A stretch of 39,464 bases of DNA, from assembly GCA_910577215.1 (NCBI GenBank), contig CAJTMQ010000003.1, forward strand, positions 20,213 through 59,676, in the 5' to 3' direction. Shown here in pieces: positions 1 to 8,924 of the stretch. The stretch's first letter is position 1, and the number at the start of each line of letters is the position of its first letter. This DNA comes from an uncultured Eubacterium sp. (GTDB lineage: Bacteria > Bacillota > Clostridia > Oscillospirales > Acutalibacteraceae). The translations under genes were made by a program, and so were the position numbers. Below the pieces are notes generated by a model. The model was not told the origin of the DNA. It saw only the letters and a program-made list of their open reading frames with translations, and did no database searches.

Positions 1-597
1 AAGCAAAAAGTTTTCAAGCCAGCGTATTGCCGATAAATCAAGATGGTTTGTAGGCTCGTCAAGCAGCAATACATCAGGGTTTCCGAAAAGTGCTTTTGCA
101 AGCAAAACCTTAACCTTTAAATCTGAAGGAAGTTCTGCCATTTTAAGATAATGGTATTCATCTGTTACACCTAATTTATTGAGCATAAATTCAGCATCCG
201 ATTCGGCATTCCAGCCGTCTAAATCAGCAAATTCAGCTTCAAGCTCGCCTGCTTTAATACCGTCCTCCTCGCTGAAATCGGGTTTTGCATAAAGAGCATC
301 CTTTTCCTCCATAATTTCAATAAGGCGCGGATTGCCCATAAGCACGGTTCTTACAACCTCATAATCGTCATATTTGAAGTGGTCCTGCTCTAAAACGGAA
401 AGCCTTTCGCCGGGTGTCATAAAAACATCACCCTTCTGAGGCTCAAGATCACCGCTTAAAACCTTTAAAAAGGTTGATTTGCCGGCACCGTTTGCACCAA
501 TAATACCGTAACAGTTACCGGGTGAGAATATAACATTTACCCTTTCAAATAAAGCCTTGCCGCCAAACTGCACTGTAACATTATTTGCCTGAATCAT
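1..597 (-). CDS. ABC-F family ATPase, N-terminal part (C-terminus outside window)
   Basis: Reading the minus strand from ATG at 597 gives an open frame to the window edge (199 codons, no stop), beginning MIQANNVTVQFGGKALFE. It carries a Walker A motif (GANGAGKST), a long inter-motif arm with a 'DLDGWNAESDAEFML' segment, and a Walker B with LLLDEPTNHLDL. No membrane segment is present. This combination, with the EPTNHLDL signature, marks soluble ABC-F ATPases (YbiT/EttA/Uup type), which act on ribosomes as translation factors or antibiotic-protection proteins. The start is supported by CGGAGG a few bases upstream and a promoter at 627-655. The second ATPase domain lies beyond base 1, so the subfamily (housekeeping YbiT-like or resistance) cannot be decided here. 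Confidence 0.9.
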   Translation of the reverse strand, partial: MIQANNVTVQFGGKALFERVNVIFSPGNCYGIIGANGAGKSTFLKVLSGDLEPQKGDVFMTPGERLSVLEQDHFKYDDYEVVRTVLMGNPRLIEIMEEKDALYAKPDFSEEDGIKAGELEAEFADLDGWNAESDAEFMLNKLGVTDEYHYLKMAELPSDLKVKVLLAKALFGNPDVLLLDEPTNHLDLSAIRWLENFLL

Positions 598-626
598 AAT
601 TGTTCCTCCGTTAAAAATATGGCTAT

Positions 627-655
627 ATTCTACTACACTTATATTTTAAATACAA
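627..655 (-). promoter_or_regulatory. Sigma-A-type promoter for the ABC-F gene
   Basis: On the minus strand TTGTAT (650-655) and TAGAAT (627-632) are separated by 17 bases, about 30 bases upstream of the ABC-F ATG. Good match to a housekeeping promoter; not experimentally verified. Confidence 0.55.
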
Positions 656-684
656 GTATAATTTAGTTTATTATATTATTTTTG

Positions 685-713
685 TTGATTTTATAGTTTG
701 CAGATTGTATAAT
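685..713 (+). promoter_or_regulatory. Sigma-A-type promoter for the rpe operon
   Basis: TTGATT (685-690), 17-base spacer, TATAAT (708-713), followed by a leader of roughly 65-70 bases before rpe. It is divergent from the ABC-F promoter; the two share a 190-base intergenic region in which I see no other structure. Confidence 0.55.
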
Positions 714-787
714 AAATATAACTATGCTTATACAAAATGTGATAATATACGCATTTTTGGCTGAAAGCAAAAAATCAAGGAGAGAAT

Positions 788-1438
788 ATGGATATTAAAA
801 TTTCACCGTCAATGCTTGCATCTGATTTTGCAAATCTTGAAGCAGAGCTGAAAAAATGTGAAACTGCCGGAGCAGAGCTGATACATCTTGATGTTATGGA
901 CGGTCATTTTGTGCCGAATATTACAATCGGTGCACCTGTTATAAAAGCGCTGAAGGCTGTTTGCAGTGTTCCGTTTGATGTTCACCTTATGATTTCGGAG
1001 CCGCTTAAATATATAGAGGATTTTGCAGACGCGGGTGCTGATATAATAACATTTCACGCAGAATGCAGCAGTGATGTCGGTGAAACAATAGATAAAATCC
1101 TCTCCTGCGGCTGCAAGGCTGCACTTGCCGTTAAACCGGGTACTGCCATTGATGCGGTTTATCCTTATGCTGATAAGCTTTCAATGGTGCTTGTTATGAC
1201 TGTTGAACCGGGCTTCGGCGGTCAGAGCTTTATGGAAGATATGATGCCTAAAATTGAGAAGCTCAGAGCAGAATATCCTGATATTGATATTCAGGTGGAC
1301 GGCGGAATTAATGCCGAAACAATAAAAACCTGTGCAAAAGCAGGTGCAAATGTATTTGTTGCAGGTTCTGCAGTTTTTAAAAGTGAGAATCCTGCGGCAA
1401 CAATTTCATTATTAAAAAAGAATGCTGGTAACAAATGA
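788..1438 (+). CDS. rpe: Ribulose-phosphate 3-epimerase
   Basis: A 216-aa single-domain TIM barrel that interconverts D-ribulose 5-phosphate and D-xylulose 5-phosphate in the pentose phosphate pathway. Family motifs are all visible: the N-terminal 'ISPSMLASDFANL', the metal-site stretch 'HLDVMDGHFVPNITIG', 'DVHLMI', 'MTVEPGFGGQSF' and 'DGGINAETI' with the phosphate-binding 'VAGSAVF'. Length is typical of the family. ATG 788 is preceded by AAGGAGAG at good spacing. Its stop overlaps the next gene by four bases (ATGA), so it heads an operon with two membrane-anchored proteins and mgtE. A two-subunit transketolase using the same substrates lies at 17714-19503. Confidence 0.96.
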   Translation: MDIKISPSMLASDFANLEAELKKCETAGAELIHLDVMDGHFVPNITIGAPVIKALKAVCSVPFDVHLMISEPLKYIEDFADAGADIITFHAECSSDVGETIDKILSCGCKAALAVKPGTAIDAVYPYADKLSMVLVMTVEPGFGGQSFMEDMMPKIEKLRAEYPDIDIQVDGGINAETIKTCAKAGANVFVAGSAVFKSENPAATISLLKKNAGNK

Positions 1439-2505
1439 AAAAAAGAAAACGCTTTTACAAAAATGTAAAGCGAAATCAGACCTGGACTGAGGAGATTCAG
1501 GGCAGAGAGATTGATTTTGCCGATAAATATGCATCAGACGGTACGTATTCGGATAAATTTGATTATCTTCGTCCTAAGGAAAAGCCTAAGTTCAAAAAGA
1601 AAAAGCTTCGTAAAAAAATAAAGAAGCTGCTGAAACGGCTTGCTGCTATAGTGGTTTGCCTTGCTGTTTTAGGTGTTGGTTACACGGCTATGGACGTTTA
1701 TATGCTGCGCCACAGAATGCCTGACATCAATGCAACAGAAAATGATACTTCGCAGAATACCTTCAGCCAGATTTCGCTTAATCTTAAATCAGAATATATT
1801 GAAAGCGTCTCGCTGGACGGTTCAGTCATGCTTGATGCTGTTATTTCCGATGCTGAAGCATACGGGTATAACAGCGTAACCTTTGATATAAAGAGAAGCG
1901 AAGGCTCGGTTGGTTATAAAAGTGCACTTGTAAATGTAGATGCTTATGGTGCTGTGGCTTTTCCTGCATCAAATCTGAAAGCATCAACGGAAAAATTGAC
2001 GCAAAACAATATTCTTCCCGTAGGAATTGTTTACTGTTATCTTGATAATCTTGTTCCTGCAGCAGACAGCTCAATGGCTGTCTTAAACAGCAACGGTGTG
2101 CTTTACAGAGATTCAAGAGATAATACCTATCTTAATCCGGATTCGGATGATGCATACAGGTATATTAAGGATATTATTTCCGAAGCATATGAAATGGGTA
2201 TAACCGTATTTGTTCTGTGCGGGGTGGATATGCCGAGTGATATACGCGCAGATTATAATGATGGCTTTGATACCCTTTCTCAGCGCCTTTATAATGATAT
2301 CGGAACAGATATGAAGCTTGTTGAAGCTGTTGGTGTCAGCCTCGGCAAGGATGCTGCCGAAAAGGACAGCAATGAGGTTTCGGAAAAAATCACCAATGAT
2401 TTAAGCAGCGGTCAGGTGTATTATATTACAACATCTGCCGATAAATATATGATAAAAGAAAAATTGGAGGAGAGCGGAATATCAAGCTATATTCTTGCGG
2501 ATTAG
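1435..2505 (+). CDS. Membrane-anchored protein with putative glycoside-hydrolase-like (DUF4015-type) domain
   Basis: 356 aa. Residues 1-68 are strongly basic (KKRKR, KFKKKKLRKKIKKLLKR) and precede one hydrophobic helix at about 69-88, giving a single-pass type II protein with the C-terminal ~265 residues outside. The outer part has alternating strand/helix periodicity, with 'YGYNSVTFDIKRSEGSVGYKS' and 'NILPVGIVYCYLDNL' resembling the first blades of DUF4015-type putative glycosidase barrels (established as a family, function unproven). I cannot identify a confident catalytic pair. It overlaps rpe by ATGA, so it is probably translationally coupled. The family call is inference from motif memory; membrane topology is read directly from the sequence. 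Confidence 0.6.
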   Translation: MKKRKRFYKNVKRNQTWTEEIQGREIDFADKYASDGTYSDKFDYLRPKEKPKFKKKKLRKKIKKLLKRLAAIVVCLAVLGVGYTAMDVYMLRHRMPDINATENDTSQNTFSQISLNLKSEYIESVSLDGSVMLDAVISDAEAYGYNSVTFDIKRSEGSVGYKSALVNVDAYGAVAFPASNLKASTEKLTQNNILPVGIVYCYLDNLVPAADSSMAVLNSNGVLYRDSRDNTYLNPDSDDAYRYIKDIISEAYEMGITVFVLCGVDMPSDIRADYNDGFDTLSQRLYNDIGTDMKLVEAVGVSLGKDAAEKDSNEVSEKITNDLSSGQVYYITTSADKYMIKEKLEESGISSYILAD

Positions 2506-2509
2506 TCGG

Positions 2510-3364
2510 ATGAAAAGAGTTTTTTCCATGCTTTTGGCTGCAGTGGCTGCAATGTGCGGCATTTTGGGCACATTAATTGCATATGGTGCTTCGGAGCCGC
2601 AGCTTGTTCCGTTGACAAGTGTTCCGTATCTTGAAACAATAGCTTTCAACAATGCGGAAATAGACGGCGGATTTCAGAAAAATAAAACACTTTATACCAT
2701 AACACTTGATGAGTCTTCGGTAAGTCCTACTCTTAAAAGTTATGATATAAACGGAGATGCAGATATTTTTGTTACATATAATTATGACGGTTTGAATCAT
2801 CAGACAGGTGTAATTGTAACACTTGCATTTGAAAGCGGTAGTGTTATCTATACCTTTAACTACAGTAATGTTATGGAATTTTCGGTTTCTAATAATGCCA
2901 ATTTGTCTGCACTTGCCTGTGAATATGCAGAGGTGCAGCCGGCTATAAACGCCGTTGAAACAAGCTACAAGCTTTATATTCCGTATGATCTTACTGAACT
3001 TAATATAACGCCTGTAACAGAGGATATTAATGCGCATTGCGATCCGCTGAGTATTGAGATAAATCGAGATCAGGAGCCCGAACTCAGTTTCACCGTTTCT
3101 GCTTCAGATGGCACAACAAAGAATTACAGATTCAAGGTGCGGCGTGTTGATAAATCAATGGATGAGGTTAAAGCGGAAAAAAGCAGGCCTGATTTTATTT
3201 CCTTTGTTGAGGGCGAGCTTTTTTATCAGCGCCCCGTATTTATTATATCTGCATGTGCAGTATGCGGAGGACTTTTAATCATTTTTCTGCTTGCAATAAT
3301 AACTAAGAGGATAACTGTTAATCCTTATGACAGTGATGAAAAAGAATTTTATTCTCCTGCCTGA
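2510..3364 (+). CDS. Exported protein with cadherin-like beta-sandwich domain and C-terminal membrane anchor
   Basis: 284 aa from ATG 2510. Residues 1-27 form a signal peptide (MKRVFSML then a hydrophobic core ending IAYGAS). Residues ~125-215 resemble the bacterial 'cadherin-like beta sandwich' repeat, starting 'VSNNANLSALACEYAEVQP' and ending 'DGTTKNYRFKV'. A hydrophobic helix at about 243-265 is followed by a basic, acidic-tailed cytoplasmic stub, so the protein is predicted to be a bitopic surface protein. No good Shine-Dalgarno precedes ATG 2510 or the alternative TTG 2495; the upstream gene stops at 2505, so translation is probably coupled. Function unknown; cell-envelope role inferred from topology and from the neighbouring membrane-anchored gene. 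Confidence 0.7.
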   Translation: MKRVFSMLLAAVAAMCGILGTLIAYGASEPQLVPLTSVPYLETIAFNNAEIDGGFQKNKTLYTITLDESSVSPTLKSYDINGDADIFVTYNYDGLNHQTGVIVTLAFESGSVIYTFNYSNVMEFSVSNNANLSALACEYAEVQPAINAVETSYKLYIPYDLTELNITPVTEDINAHCDPLSIEINRDQEPELSFTVSASDGTTKNYRFKVRRVDKSMDEVKAEKSRPDFISFVEGELFYQRPVFIISACAVCGGLLIIFLLAIITKRITVNPYDSDEKEFYSPA

Positions 3365-3408
3365 ATAAGCTTTTTGCTTTAGGGAGAAACTGAAAAGGAT
3401 GTGATTTT

Positions 3409-4782
3409 GTGGTATTTGAAGAGATGATAGAGCGCATAGATGAGCTCCACTCAACTCGCAATATAAGCGAGCTGAAAAAATATCTTAATGATATTAACCC
3501 TGCCGATATTGCTCAGCTGCTTGAGGAGTTTGAGGATGAACGAAAACGCGTGTTTTTATTCCGTCTTCTTGCCAAGGAAAATGCCGCAGACACATTTGTT
3601 GAATTTGACGGTGACACGCAGGAAAATTTAATCAGGGCCTTTTCGGATTCAGAGCTTAGAGAAGTGCTTGATGAAATTTATATTGATGATGCGGCAGATA
3701 TTATTGAGGAAATGCCCGCAACAATTGTTAAACGTATTCTGAAAAACACAGATCCTGAAACACGTGAGGCAATCAATACAATTCTTAAATATCCTGAGGA
3801 TTCGGCAGGCTCAATTATGACCCCTGAGTTTGTTGATTTGAAAAGGGATATGACGGTTGAGGATGCCTTTAAAAGAATCAGAAGAACAGGTCTTGATAAG
3901 GAAACAATATACACCTGTTATGTAACGGATGCTTCGCGGCATCTTATCGGTGTAACAACTGTTAAGGAACTTCTTTTAAGTGATTCTGATGATGTTATTG
4001 AGGATTTTATGGAAACAAAAGTTATTTCCATAAATACGCTTGACGATCAGGAAACGGCAACACGAACTCTTTCAAAGTATGATTTTCTTGCACTTCCTGT
4101 CGTAGATATGGAAAACAGACTTGTTGGAATTATCACGGTTGATGATGCTATTGATGTTATCCAGGAAGAGAATACAGAGGATATTCAGAAAATGGCTGCT
4201 ATCACGCCTACGGATACGCCTTATCTTAAAACAGATGTTATAGATTCCTGGAAAAAACGTATTCCGTGGCTTATGCTGCTTATGATTTCCGCAACGCTTA
4301 CAAGTCAGATATTAACAACCTTTGAAGATAAGCTGCTGCAGGCTTCGGTGTTAACGGCGTTTATTCCGATGCTTATGGGCACAGGAGGAAATTCAGGCGG
4401 ACAGTCGAGTGCAACAATTATTCGAGCTATTTCACTTGATGAGGTAAGCTTCAAGGATATTTTTAAGGTAATGTGGAAAGAGTTCCGCATAGGTGCAATC
4501 AGCGGATTATCTCTTGCAGCGGTATGCTTTGTGAAGCTTATGCTGTTTGACAGAATTGTTCTGGGAAATGACGCCTTAACGGTTACTGTTTCAATAGTAA
4601 TCAGTTTGACAATATTTGTTGAAACAATCTGTGCTAAAATTATCGGAAGCACATTGCCCATTATTGCTAAAAAGATGGGACTTGATCCGGCGGTGCTTGC
4701 AAATCCGTTTATTACAACGATTTCGGATGTTGTTTCTCTTCTTGTTTATTTTGGGTTTGCTGTTGTAATTCTTCATCTGTAA
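3409..4782 (+). CDS. mgtE: Magnesium transporter MgtE
   Basis: 457 aa with the full MgtE layout: N-terminal helical superhelix domain (residues ~15-130, 'DIAQLLEEFEDERKRVFLFRLL'), two CBS domains (~135-255, including 'GIITVDDAIDVIQEE'), a connecting helix, and a five-helix transmembrane domain from ~285 containing the signature 'MLMGTGGNSGGQSSAT'. Dimeric Mg2+ channel in the cytoplasmic membrane, gated closed by intracellular Mg2+ bound to the N and CBS domains (established for the family). The start is GTG 3409, with AAAGGA about nine bases upstream. Only 44 bases separate it from the preceding gene, with no room for an M-box riboswitch; it is likely transcribed with rpe. Confidence 0.95.
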   Translation: MVFEEMIERIDELHSTRNISELKKYLNDINPADIAQLLEEFEDERKRVFLFRLLAKENAADTFVEFDGDTQENLIRAFSDSELREVLDEIYIDDAADIIEEMPATIVKRILKNTDPETREAINTILKYPEDSAGSIMTPEFVDLKRDMTVEDAFKRIRRTGLDKETIYTCYVTDASRHLIGVTTVKELLLSDSDDVIEDFMETKVISINTLDDQETATRTLSKYDFLALPVVDMENRLVGIITVDDAIDVIQEENTEDIQKMAAITPTDTPYLKTDVIDSWKKRIPWLMLLMISATLTSQILTTFEDKLLQASVLTAFIPMLMGTGGNSGGQSSATIIRAISLDEVSFKDIFKVMWKEFRIGAISGLSLAAVCFVKLMLFDRIVLGNDALTVTVSIVISLTIFVETICAKIIGSTLPIIAKKMGLDPAVLANPFITTISDVVSLLVYFGFAVVILHL

Positions 4783-4838
4783 TGCAAGGCTTTTGCGGAT
4801 GACCTTATTCAACAAATATTAACTTAAATTTTTAGTAT

Positions 4839-4867
4839 TTGACAATAATTTATTATCTTGTTATACT
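4839..4867 (+). promoter_or_regulatory. Strong promoter for zapA operon
   Basis: TTGACA (4839-4844), 17-base spacer, TATACT (4862-4867), about 43 bases upstream of the zapA ATG. Near-consensus housekeeping promoter in the gap after mgtE. Confidence 0.7.
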
Positions 4868-4909
4868 AAGCTATAAAGATAAATCTAAAGTTTGTTTGGA
4901 GGCATAAAA

Positions 4910-5260
4910 ATGACTCAGAAAAATAAAGTACAGCTTAAAATATGCGGTGCAACATATACAATTGTTACCGAGGATGAGCCGGAATATGTTGAAAGCCTTG
5001 GTGAGCTTCTTGATTCTGAAATGAAAAGCATTACGGGTGCAAACCCAAGCCTTTCATTAATTCAGTGTGCAATTCTTGTTGCTCTTGATCAGGCAGATAA
5101 CTGTAAAAAGGCAACTGCGGCAGCAGATAATCTTCGTGCGCAGATTAAAGATTACATTGAAGATGCTGCAAGATCTAAGATTGAAGTTGATGTTGAAAGA
5201 AGAGAGATAGACAGGTTAAACAGAGAACTTGAAAATCTCAGAAAGAAATTAAACGGATAA
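4910..5260 (+). CDS. zapA: Cell division protein ZapA-like
   Basis: 116 aa. It starts 'MTQKNKVQLKICGATYTIVTEDEPEYV', the beta-strand head of ZapA proteins, followed by helices and a C-terminal coiled coil (residues ~75-116, rich in R, E, L: 'EVDVERREIDRLNRELENLRKKL'). ZapA binds FtsZ and bundles protofilaments at the septum. I choose ATG 4910 because GGAGG at 4898-4902 sits seven bases upstream; an in-frame TTG at 4892 would place the ribosome site inside the gene. It is followed after nine bases by the U32-family gene and then maf, a gene order I recognise from other Clostridia. Confidence 0.88.
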   Translation: MTQKNKVQLKICGATYTIVTEDEPEYVESLGELLDSEMKSITGANPSLSLIQCAILVALDQADNCKKATAAADNLRAQIKDYIEDAARSKIEVDVERREIDRLNRELENLRKKLNG

Positions 5261-5269
5261 TATTATTTT

Positions 5270-7273
5270 ATGAAATTTGAAATTTTAGCTCCTGCAGGCT
5301 CGCAGGAGTCACTCATTGCCGGTGTAAGATGTGGTGCTGATGCAGTTTACCTTGGTGGTAAGGTGCTTAATGCCCGTCGTAATGCCGGCAATTTTAATGA
5401 TGAGGAACTTAAAAATGCTGTGGAGTACTGCCATGCAAGAGGTGTTAAGGTTTATTTAACGCTCAACACGCTTTGCGGGGACGGTGAGCTGTCTGCCGCC
5501 TATAACCTTGTTAAACAGGCTCTTACATTCGGTGTTGATGCATTAATCGTTCAGGATTTCGGAATTGCTCAAATGATAAAAAGCTGTTTTCCCGATGCAA
5601 AGCTTCACGGTTCAACACAGATGAGTGTTATGACACCTGAGGGTGTTTCTGCATTAAAGGAAATGGGCTTTTCACGGGCGGTGCTTCCGAGGGAAATGAC
5701 AGCACAGGAAATCGCCGAAATCAGAAAAAGCACGGATATGGAACTTGAAATATTTGTTCATGGTGCACTATGTATGAGTGTTTCAGGGCAGTGCTATCTC
5801 TCTGCAATGATAGGGCAGAGGAGTGGAAACAGGGGGTTGTGTGCACAGCCGTGCAGGCTTTCTTTTTCTGCCGATAACAGCCAAAGCTTTGATTTAAGCC
5901 TTAAAGATTTAAGTCTTATAAGGCAGCTTGAAGCAATTGGTAACCTTGGTGTGGTAAGCCTTAAAATAGAAGGCAGAATGAAAAGACCCGAATATATTGC
6001 AGCAGCCGTTTGTGCAGTAAAAAAAGCAATAAACGGTGATTATTCCATTAAAGATGAAATAACGCTTAAGAGTGTTTTCAGCCGAAGCGGCTTTACGCAT
6101 GGGTATTTCATGAATGAAATGAATAAATCAATGTTCGGTACAAGGCAGAAAGAGGATGTTGTTGCTGCAAAGGATGTGCTTAAGGAATTGTCACATCTTT
6201 ATGATAATGAAAATCCGCTTGTTCCCGTTGATATTGAATTTGAATGCGTAAATAATAAGCCTGTTAAATTAACGGCAGCAGCTCTTGGAAAAACAGTATG
6301 TGCATCAGGAGATATACCCGAAAAAGCAATCAATAAACCGATTACGCAGGATAGTCTGCGAGATAGACTTTCAAAGCTTGGCGGCACACAATTTTATGCT
6401 GATCATATTAAAATAACGCTTGATGACGGACTGATTTTGCCTGTGGCAAAAATAAATGCGCTTCGCCGGGAAGTTGTAGAGAAGCTGTCACGAGCAGAAG
6501 AAAAAAGTGTGAACTGCAAGCCTTTGCCGAAAATTTCACCGCGGATTAAAGCAGGCAAGCCGTATTTTACTGCAAAGTTTTCAGATGCGGCACAGGTTCC
6601 TGACAATCATCCTTTCAAAAGGATTTTTATTCCGATATGGTCATCAGCCGAAGATTTTATTGATAACAGAGCAGGTGTGGAAATTCCCAGAGGGCTGTTT
6701 GGAAAGGAACAGGAAATAACACAACAGCTTGAGAAGTTAAAGAAAATTGGTGTAAAAACGGCACTTTGCGGTAATATCGGTTCCTACAGATTGGCCGAAA
6801 GGCTCGGTTTTCAGGCATTTGCAGATTTTGGGCTTAATGTTTTTAACAGCATATCGGCAAGGCAGTTTAACGCACCCATACTTTCTTTTGAACTGACTGT
6901 TGATGAGGCAAACAGAATCAGTGCCGATGATACGGGTGTTGTTGCATACGGCAAGCTGCCGCTGATGCTCACAAGAAACTGTCCCGTAAAAAACAACATC
7001 GGTTGTGCACGCTGCGGCAAAAACGGCATACTTACAGACAGAAAGGGTATACAGTTTCCTGTTGTTTGTTCACCATATCCGTGTGTTGAAATATTAAACA
7101 GTGTTCCTCTTTATATGGCAGACAGAATGAAGGAAATTAAAACAGATTTTATCCATTTCTATTTTACAGATGAAAGTTTGGAAGAAATAGAAAACATCCT
7201 TTTACTTTATAAAAATGAAGCGAAAGCCGATTTTGATTATACAAGAGGGCTTTATTACAGAGGAGTGCTATAA
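5270..7273 (+). CDS. Peptidase U32 family protein (RlhA/YrrO-like RNA hydroxylation type)
   Basis: 667 aa. The N-terminal half is a U32 barrel: 'EILAPAGSQESLIAGVRCGADAVYLGG' at the start, 'VQDFGIAQMI', 'LHGSTQMSV', and the cysteine-rich U32 signature around residues 165-195 ('CMSVSGQCYLS', 'RGLCAQPCR'). The second half contains the DUF3656-like region and a late cysteine cluster ('RNCPVKNNIGCARCGK'). Although named peptidases, characterised relatives (RlhA, TrhP, TrhO partners) act in RNA hydroxylation and bind an Fe-S cluster through these cysteines (established knowledge). The large size fits RlhA-type proteins. ATG 5270 follows zapA closely; the stop overlaps maf by one base (TAATG). Confidence 0.88.
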   Translation: MKFEILAPAGSQESLIAGVRCGADAVYLGGKVLNARRNAGNFNDEELKNAVEYCHARGVKVYLTLNTLCGDGELSAAYNLVKQALTFGVDALIVQDFGIAQMIKSCFPDAKLHGSTQMSVMTPEGVSALKEMGFSRAVLPREMTAQEIAEIRKSTDMELEIFVHGALCMSVSGQCYLSAMIGQRSGNRGLCAQPCRLSFSADNSQSFDLSLKDLSLIRQLEAIGNLGVVSLKIEGRMKRPEYIAAAVCAVKKAINGDYSIKDEITLKSVFSRSGFTHGYFMNEMNKSMFGTRQKEDVVAAKDVLKELSHLYDNENPLVPVDIEFECVNNKPVKLTAAALGKTVCASGDIPEKAINKPITQDSLRDRLSKLGGTQFYADHIKITLDDGLILPVAKINALRREVVEKLSRAEEKSVNCKPLPKISPRIKAGKPYFTAKFSDAAQVPDNHPFKRIFIPIWSSAEDFIDNRAGVEIPRGLFGKEQEITQQLEKLKKIGVKTALCGNIGSYRLAERLGFQAFADFGLNVFNSISARQFNAPILSFELTVDEANRISADDTGVVAYGKLPLMLTRNCPVKNNIGCARCGKNGILTDRKGIQFPVVCSPYPCVEILNSVPLYMADRMKEIKTDFIHFYFTDESLEEIENILLLYKNEAKADFDYTRGLYYRGVL

Positions 7274-7839
7274 TGCTTATACTTGCATCCAAATCACCAA
7301 GAAGAAAGGAACTGTTAAGTCTTATAACCAAAGATTTTATTATAAAATCAGCGGATGTTGATGAAACGCTTCCAAAGAATATTCCACCTGATGAAGCAGT
7401 ACTTTATCTTTCTGAAATTAAAGCTATTCCGTTTAGGAATAATAGAGATGTTGTTATTGGAGCAGATACCGTTGTGGCTGTAGACGGTAAAATTTTAGGC
7501 AAACCCCATGATGATAAGGATGCTTTTTCGATGCTGAAATTGCTCAGCGGAAGAGAGCATTCCGTTTATACCGGTGTAACGCTTATAAGCCCGAACGGTG
7601 AAAAATCTTTTTTTAAGGAAACAAAAGTTAAGTTTTATAAGCTTTCGGACGAAGAGATAAACCATTATATAAAAACAGGCGAATGCAGTGATAAAGCGGG
7701 AGCGTACGGTATACAGGGCTTCGGCTCATTGCTTGTTGAGGGTATAAACGGTGATTACTTTAATGTTGTCGGTTTGCCTGTTTCAGCACTTTACAGAGAG
7801 CTGCAAGACCCTGTTTTTGGTAATTTTAACAGAAATTAA
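7273..7839 (+). CDS. maf: Maf family nucleotide pyrophosphatase
   Basis: 188 aa. Signature motifs of the Maf/YceF/YhdE family: 'LASKSPRRKELL' at the N-terminus, 'SADVDET', 'VIGADTVVAVDGKILGKP', 'SGREHSVYTGVTLI', and 'DKAGAYGIQGFG'. The family hydrolyses non-canonical or modified nucleoside triphosphates (dTTP/UTP and methylated forms) to monophosphates, which matches a housecleaning role near cell division genes. Its ATG overlaps the stop of the U32 gene, so translation is coupled. Length is typical. Confidence 0.94.
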   Translation: MLILASKSPRRKELLSLITKDFIIKSADVDETLPKNIPPDEAVLYLSEIKAIPFRNNRDVVIGADTVVAVDGKILGKPHDDKDAFSMLKLLSGREHSVYTGVTLISPNGEKSFFKETKVKFYKLSDEEINHYIKTGECSDKAGAYGIQGFGSLLVEGINGDYFNVVGLPVSALYRELQDPVFGNFNRN

Positions 7840-7884
7840 TATTATTCTGTTGTCTATTTCGCCGAAATTTGTAACATTTAAGTC

Positions 7885-7913
7885 TTGAAACAGATTGATA
7901 AAAATGTTAAAAT
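7885..7913 (+). promoter_or_regulatory. Promoter for PHP phosphoesterase gene
   Basis: TTGAAA (7885-7890), 17-base spacer, TAAAAT (7908-7913). The following gene has AAAGGAGGA directly before its ATG. Confidence 0.5.
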
Positions 7914-7966
7914 GTATATATTAAGGGGTTATTACCCTTCCTTACAAATACTAAAGGAGGAAAGTT

Positions 7967-8851
7967 ATGGCAGCAGATTTACATTGTCACACAAAATTAA
8001 GTGACGGCTCGGTTGGCATTGAAGATTTAATAGTTATTGCGCAAAAAAGCGGAATAGATACTATTGCCATAACAGATCACGATTGTCTTGCCGGAACGGT
8101 AAGAGGGCAGGTAATAGGTAAGCGCTATGGTGTTAATGTAATACCGGGTGTTGAACTTTCTGCGTTTGATTTCGAAGCAGGTAAAAAGGTGCATATTTTA
8201 AGTTATCTTGCAGATGCTCCGAACAGGCTTGAGTCTGTGTGCAAGCGCACATCGGTTGCAAGGAAAAGAGCAGGGCAGATAATGATGCTTAAGGTGGCAA
8301 GCCGTTTTCCGATTACATCAGATTTCATTATCAACCATGCATCAGGCTCAACTAATCTTTATAAGCAGCATATTATGCATGCACTTATGGATGCCGGTTA
8401 TACTGATAAGATTTTCGGTGATTTGTATTACGCTTTGTTTGATGAGTCAAGTGAAACAAATATTCTTGCTCCAACAAAATACCCGAGTGTAGAGGAAGTT
8501 ATCAACGAAATTCACGGTGCAGGCGGCATTGCGGTTTTAGCTCATCCTGTGAAATTCAATAATTTTGATGAAATTGAAAAGTATGTTGATATGGGGCTGG
8601 ACGGTGTTGAGGTATGGCATCCGTCTGCAGATGAAGAAACAGTAGGTAGGCTTACGGAATTTTGCAAAAAGAAAAAGCTGCTGATGACGGGCGGCTCGGA
8701 TTTCCACGGAATTTATGGCAACAAAACTGTAACCCTCGGTACTTGTTCAACTCCGCAGGAGCAGCTTGATAAGCTTATGGGCTATAAGGCAAAGAAAAAA
8801 AGAGCCGAACGCAAGGCAGAAAAAGAAGCCGCATTGAAAATGGCTGAATAA
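7967..8851 (+). CDS. PHP domain phosphoesterase (TrpH/YciV, RNase AM-like)
   Basis: 294 aa. The metal-binding HxH motif is at residues 6-8 ('ADLHCHTKLSDGS'), followed by 'AITDHDCLAGT', 'VIPGVELSAFD', 'VLAHPVKFNNF' and a terminal 'LMTGGSDFHGIYG', which together supply the trinuclear metal site of the PHP superfamily. Closest characterised type is the YciV/TrpH group, 3',5'-nucleoside bisphosphate phosphatase and 5'-3' RNase AM activity on short RNAs (family knowledge). The C-terminus is a Lys/Glu-rich tail. Start ATG 7967 has a textbook AAAGGAGGA site. It appears monocistronic, between its own promoter and the terminator at 8897-8923. Confidence 0.9.
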   Translation: MAADLHCHTKLSDGSVGIEDLIVIAQKSGIDTIAITDHDCLAGTVRGQVIGKRYGVNVIPGVELSAFDFEAGKKVHILSYLADAPNRLESVCKRTSVARKRAGQIMMLKVASRFPITSDFIINHASGSTNLYKQHIMHALMDAGYTDKIFGDLYYALFDESSETNILAPTKYPSVEEVINEIHGAGGIAVLAHPVKFNNFDEIEKYVDMGLDGVEVWHPSADEETVGRLTEFCKKKKLLMTGGSDFHGIYGNKTVTLGTCSTPQEQLDKLMGYKAKKKRAERKAEKEAALKMAE

Positions 8852-8896
8852 GAATCTGTTTTATCGGTTTAATTACAATAATTAATAAGAACAAAA

Positions 8897-8923
8897 ATCC
8901 CGAAATTATTTTCGGGATTTTTT
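8897..8923 (+). terminator. Intrinsic terminator after PHP gene
   Basis: Nine-base-pair stem ATCCCGAAA/TTTCGGGAT with loop TTAT, followed by a T run. Confidence 0.9.
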
Positions 8924-8924
8924 A

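Noticed and set aside
3365..3408. M-box (Mg2+) riboswitch before mgtE
   Set aside because: Only 44 bases separate mgtE from the preceding gene, far too short for an M-box aptamer, and no core sequence is present.
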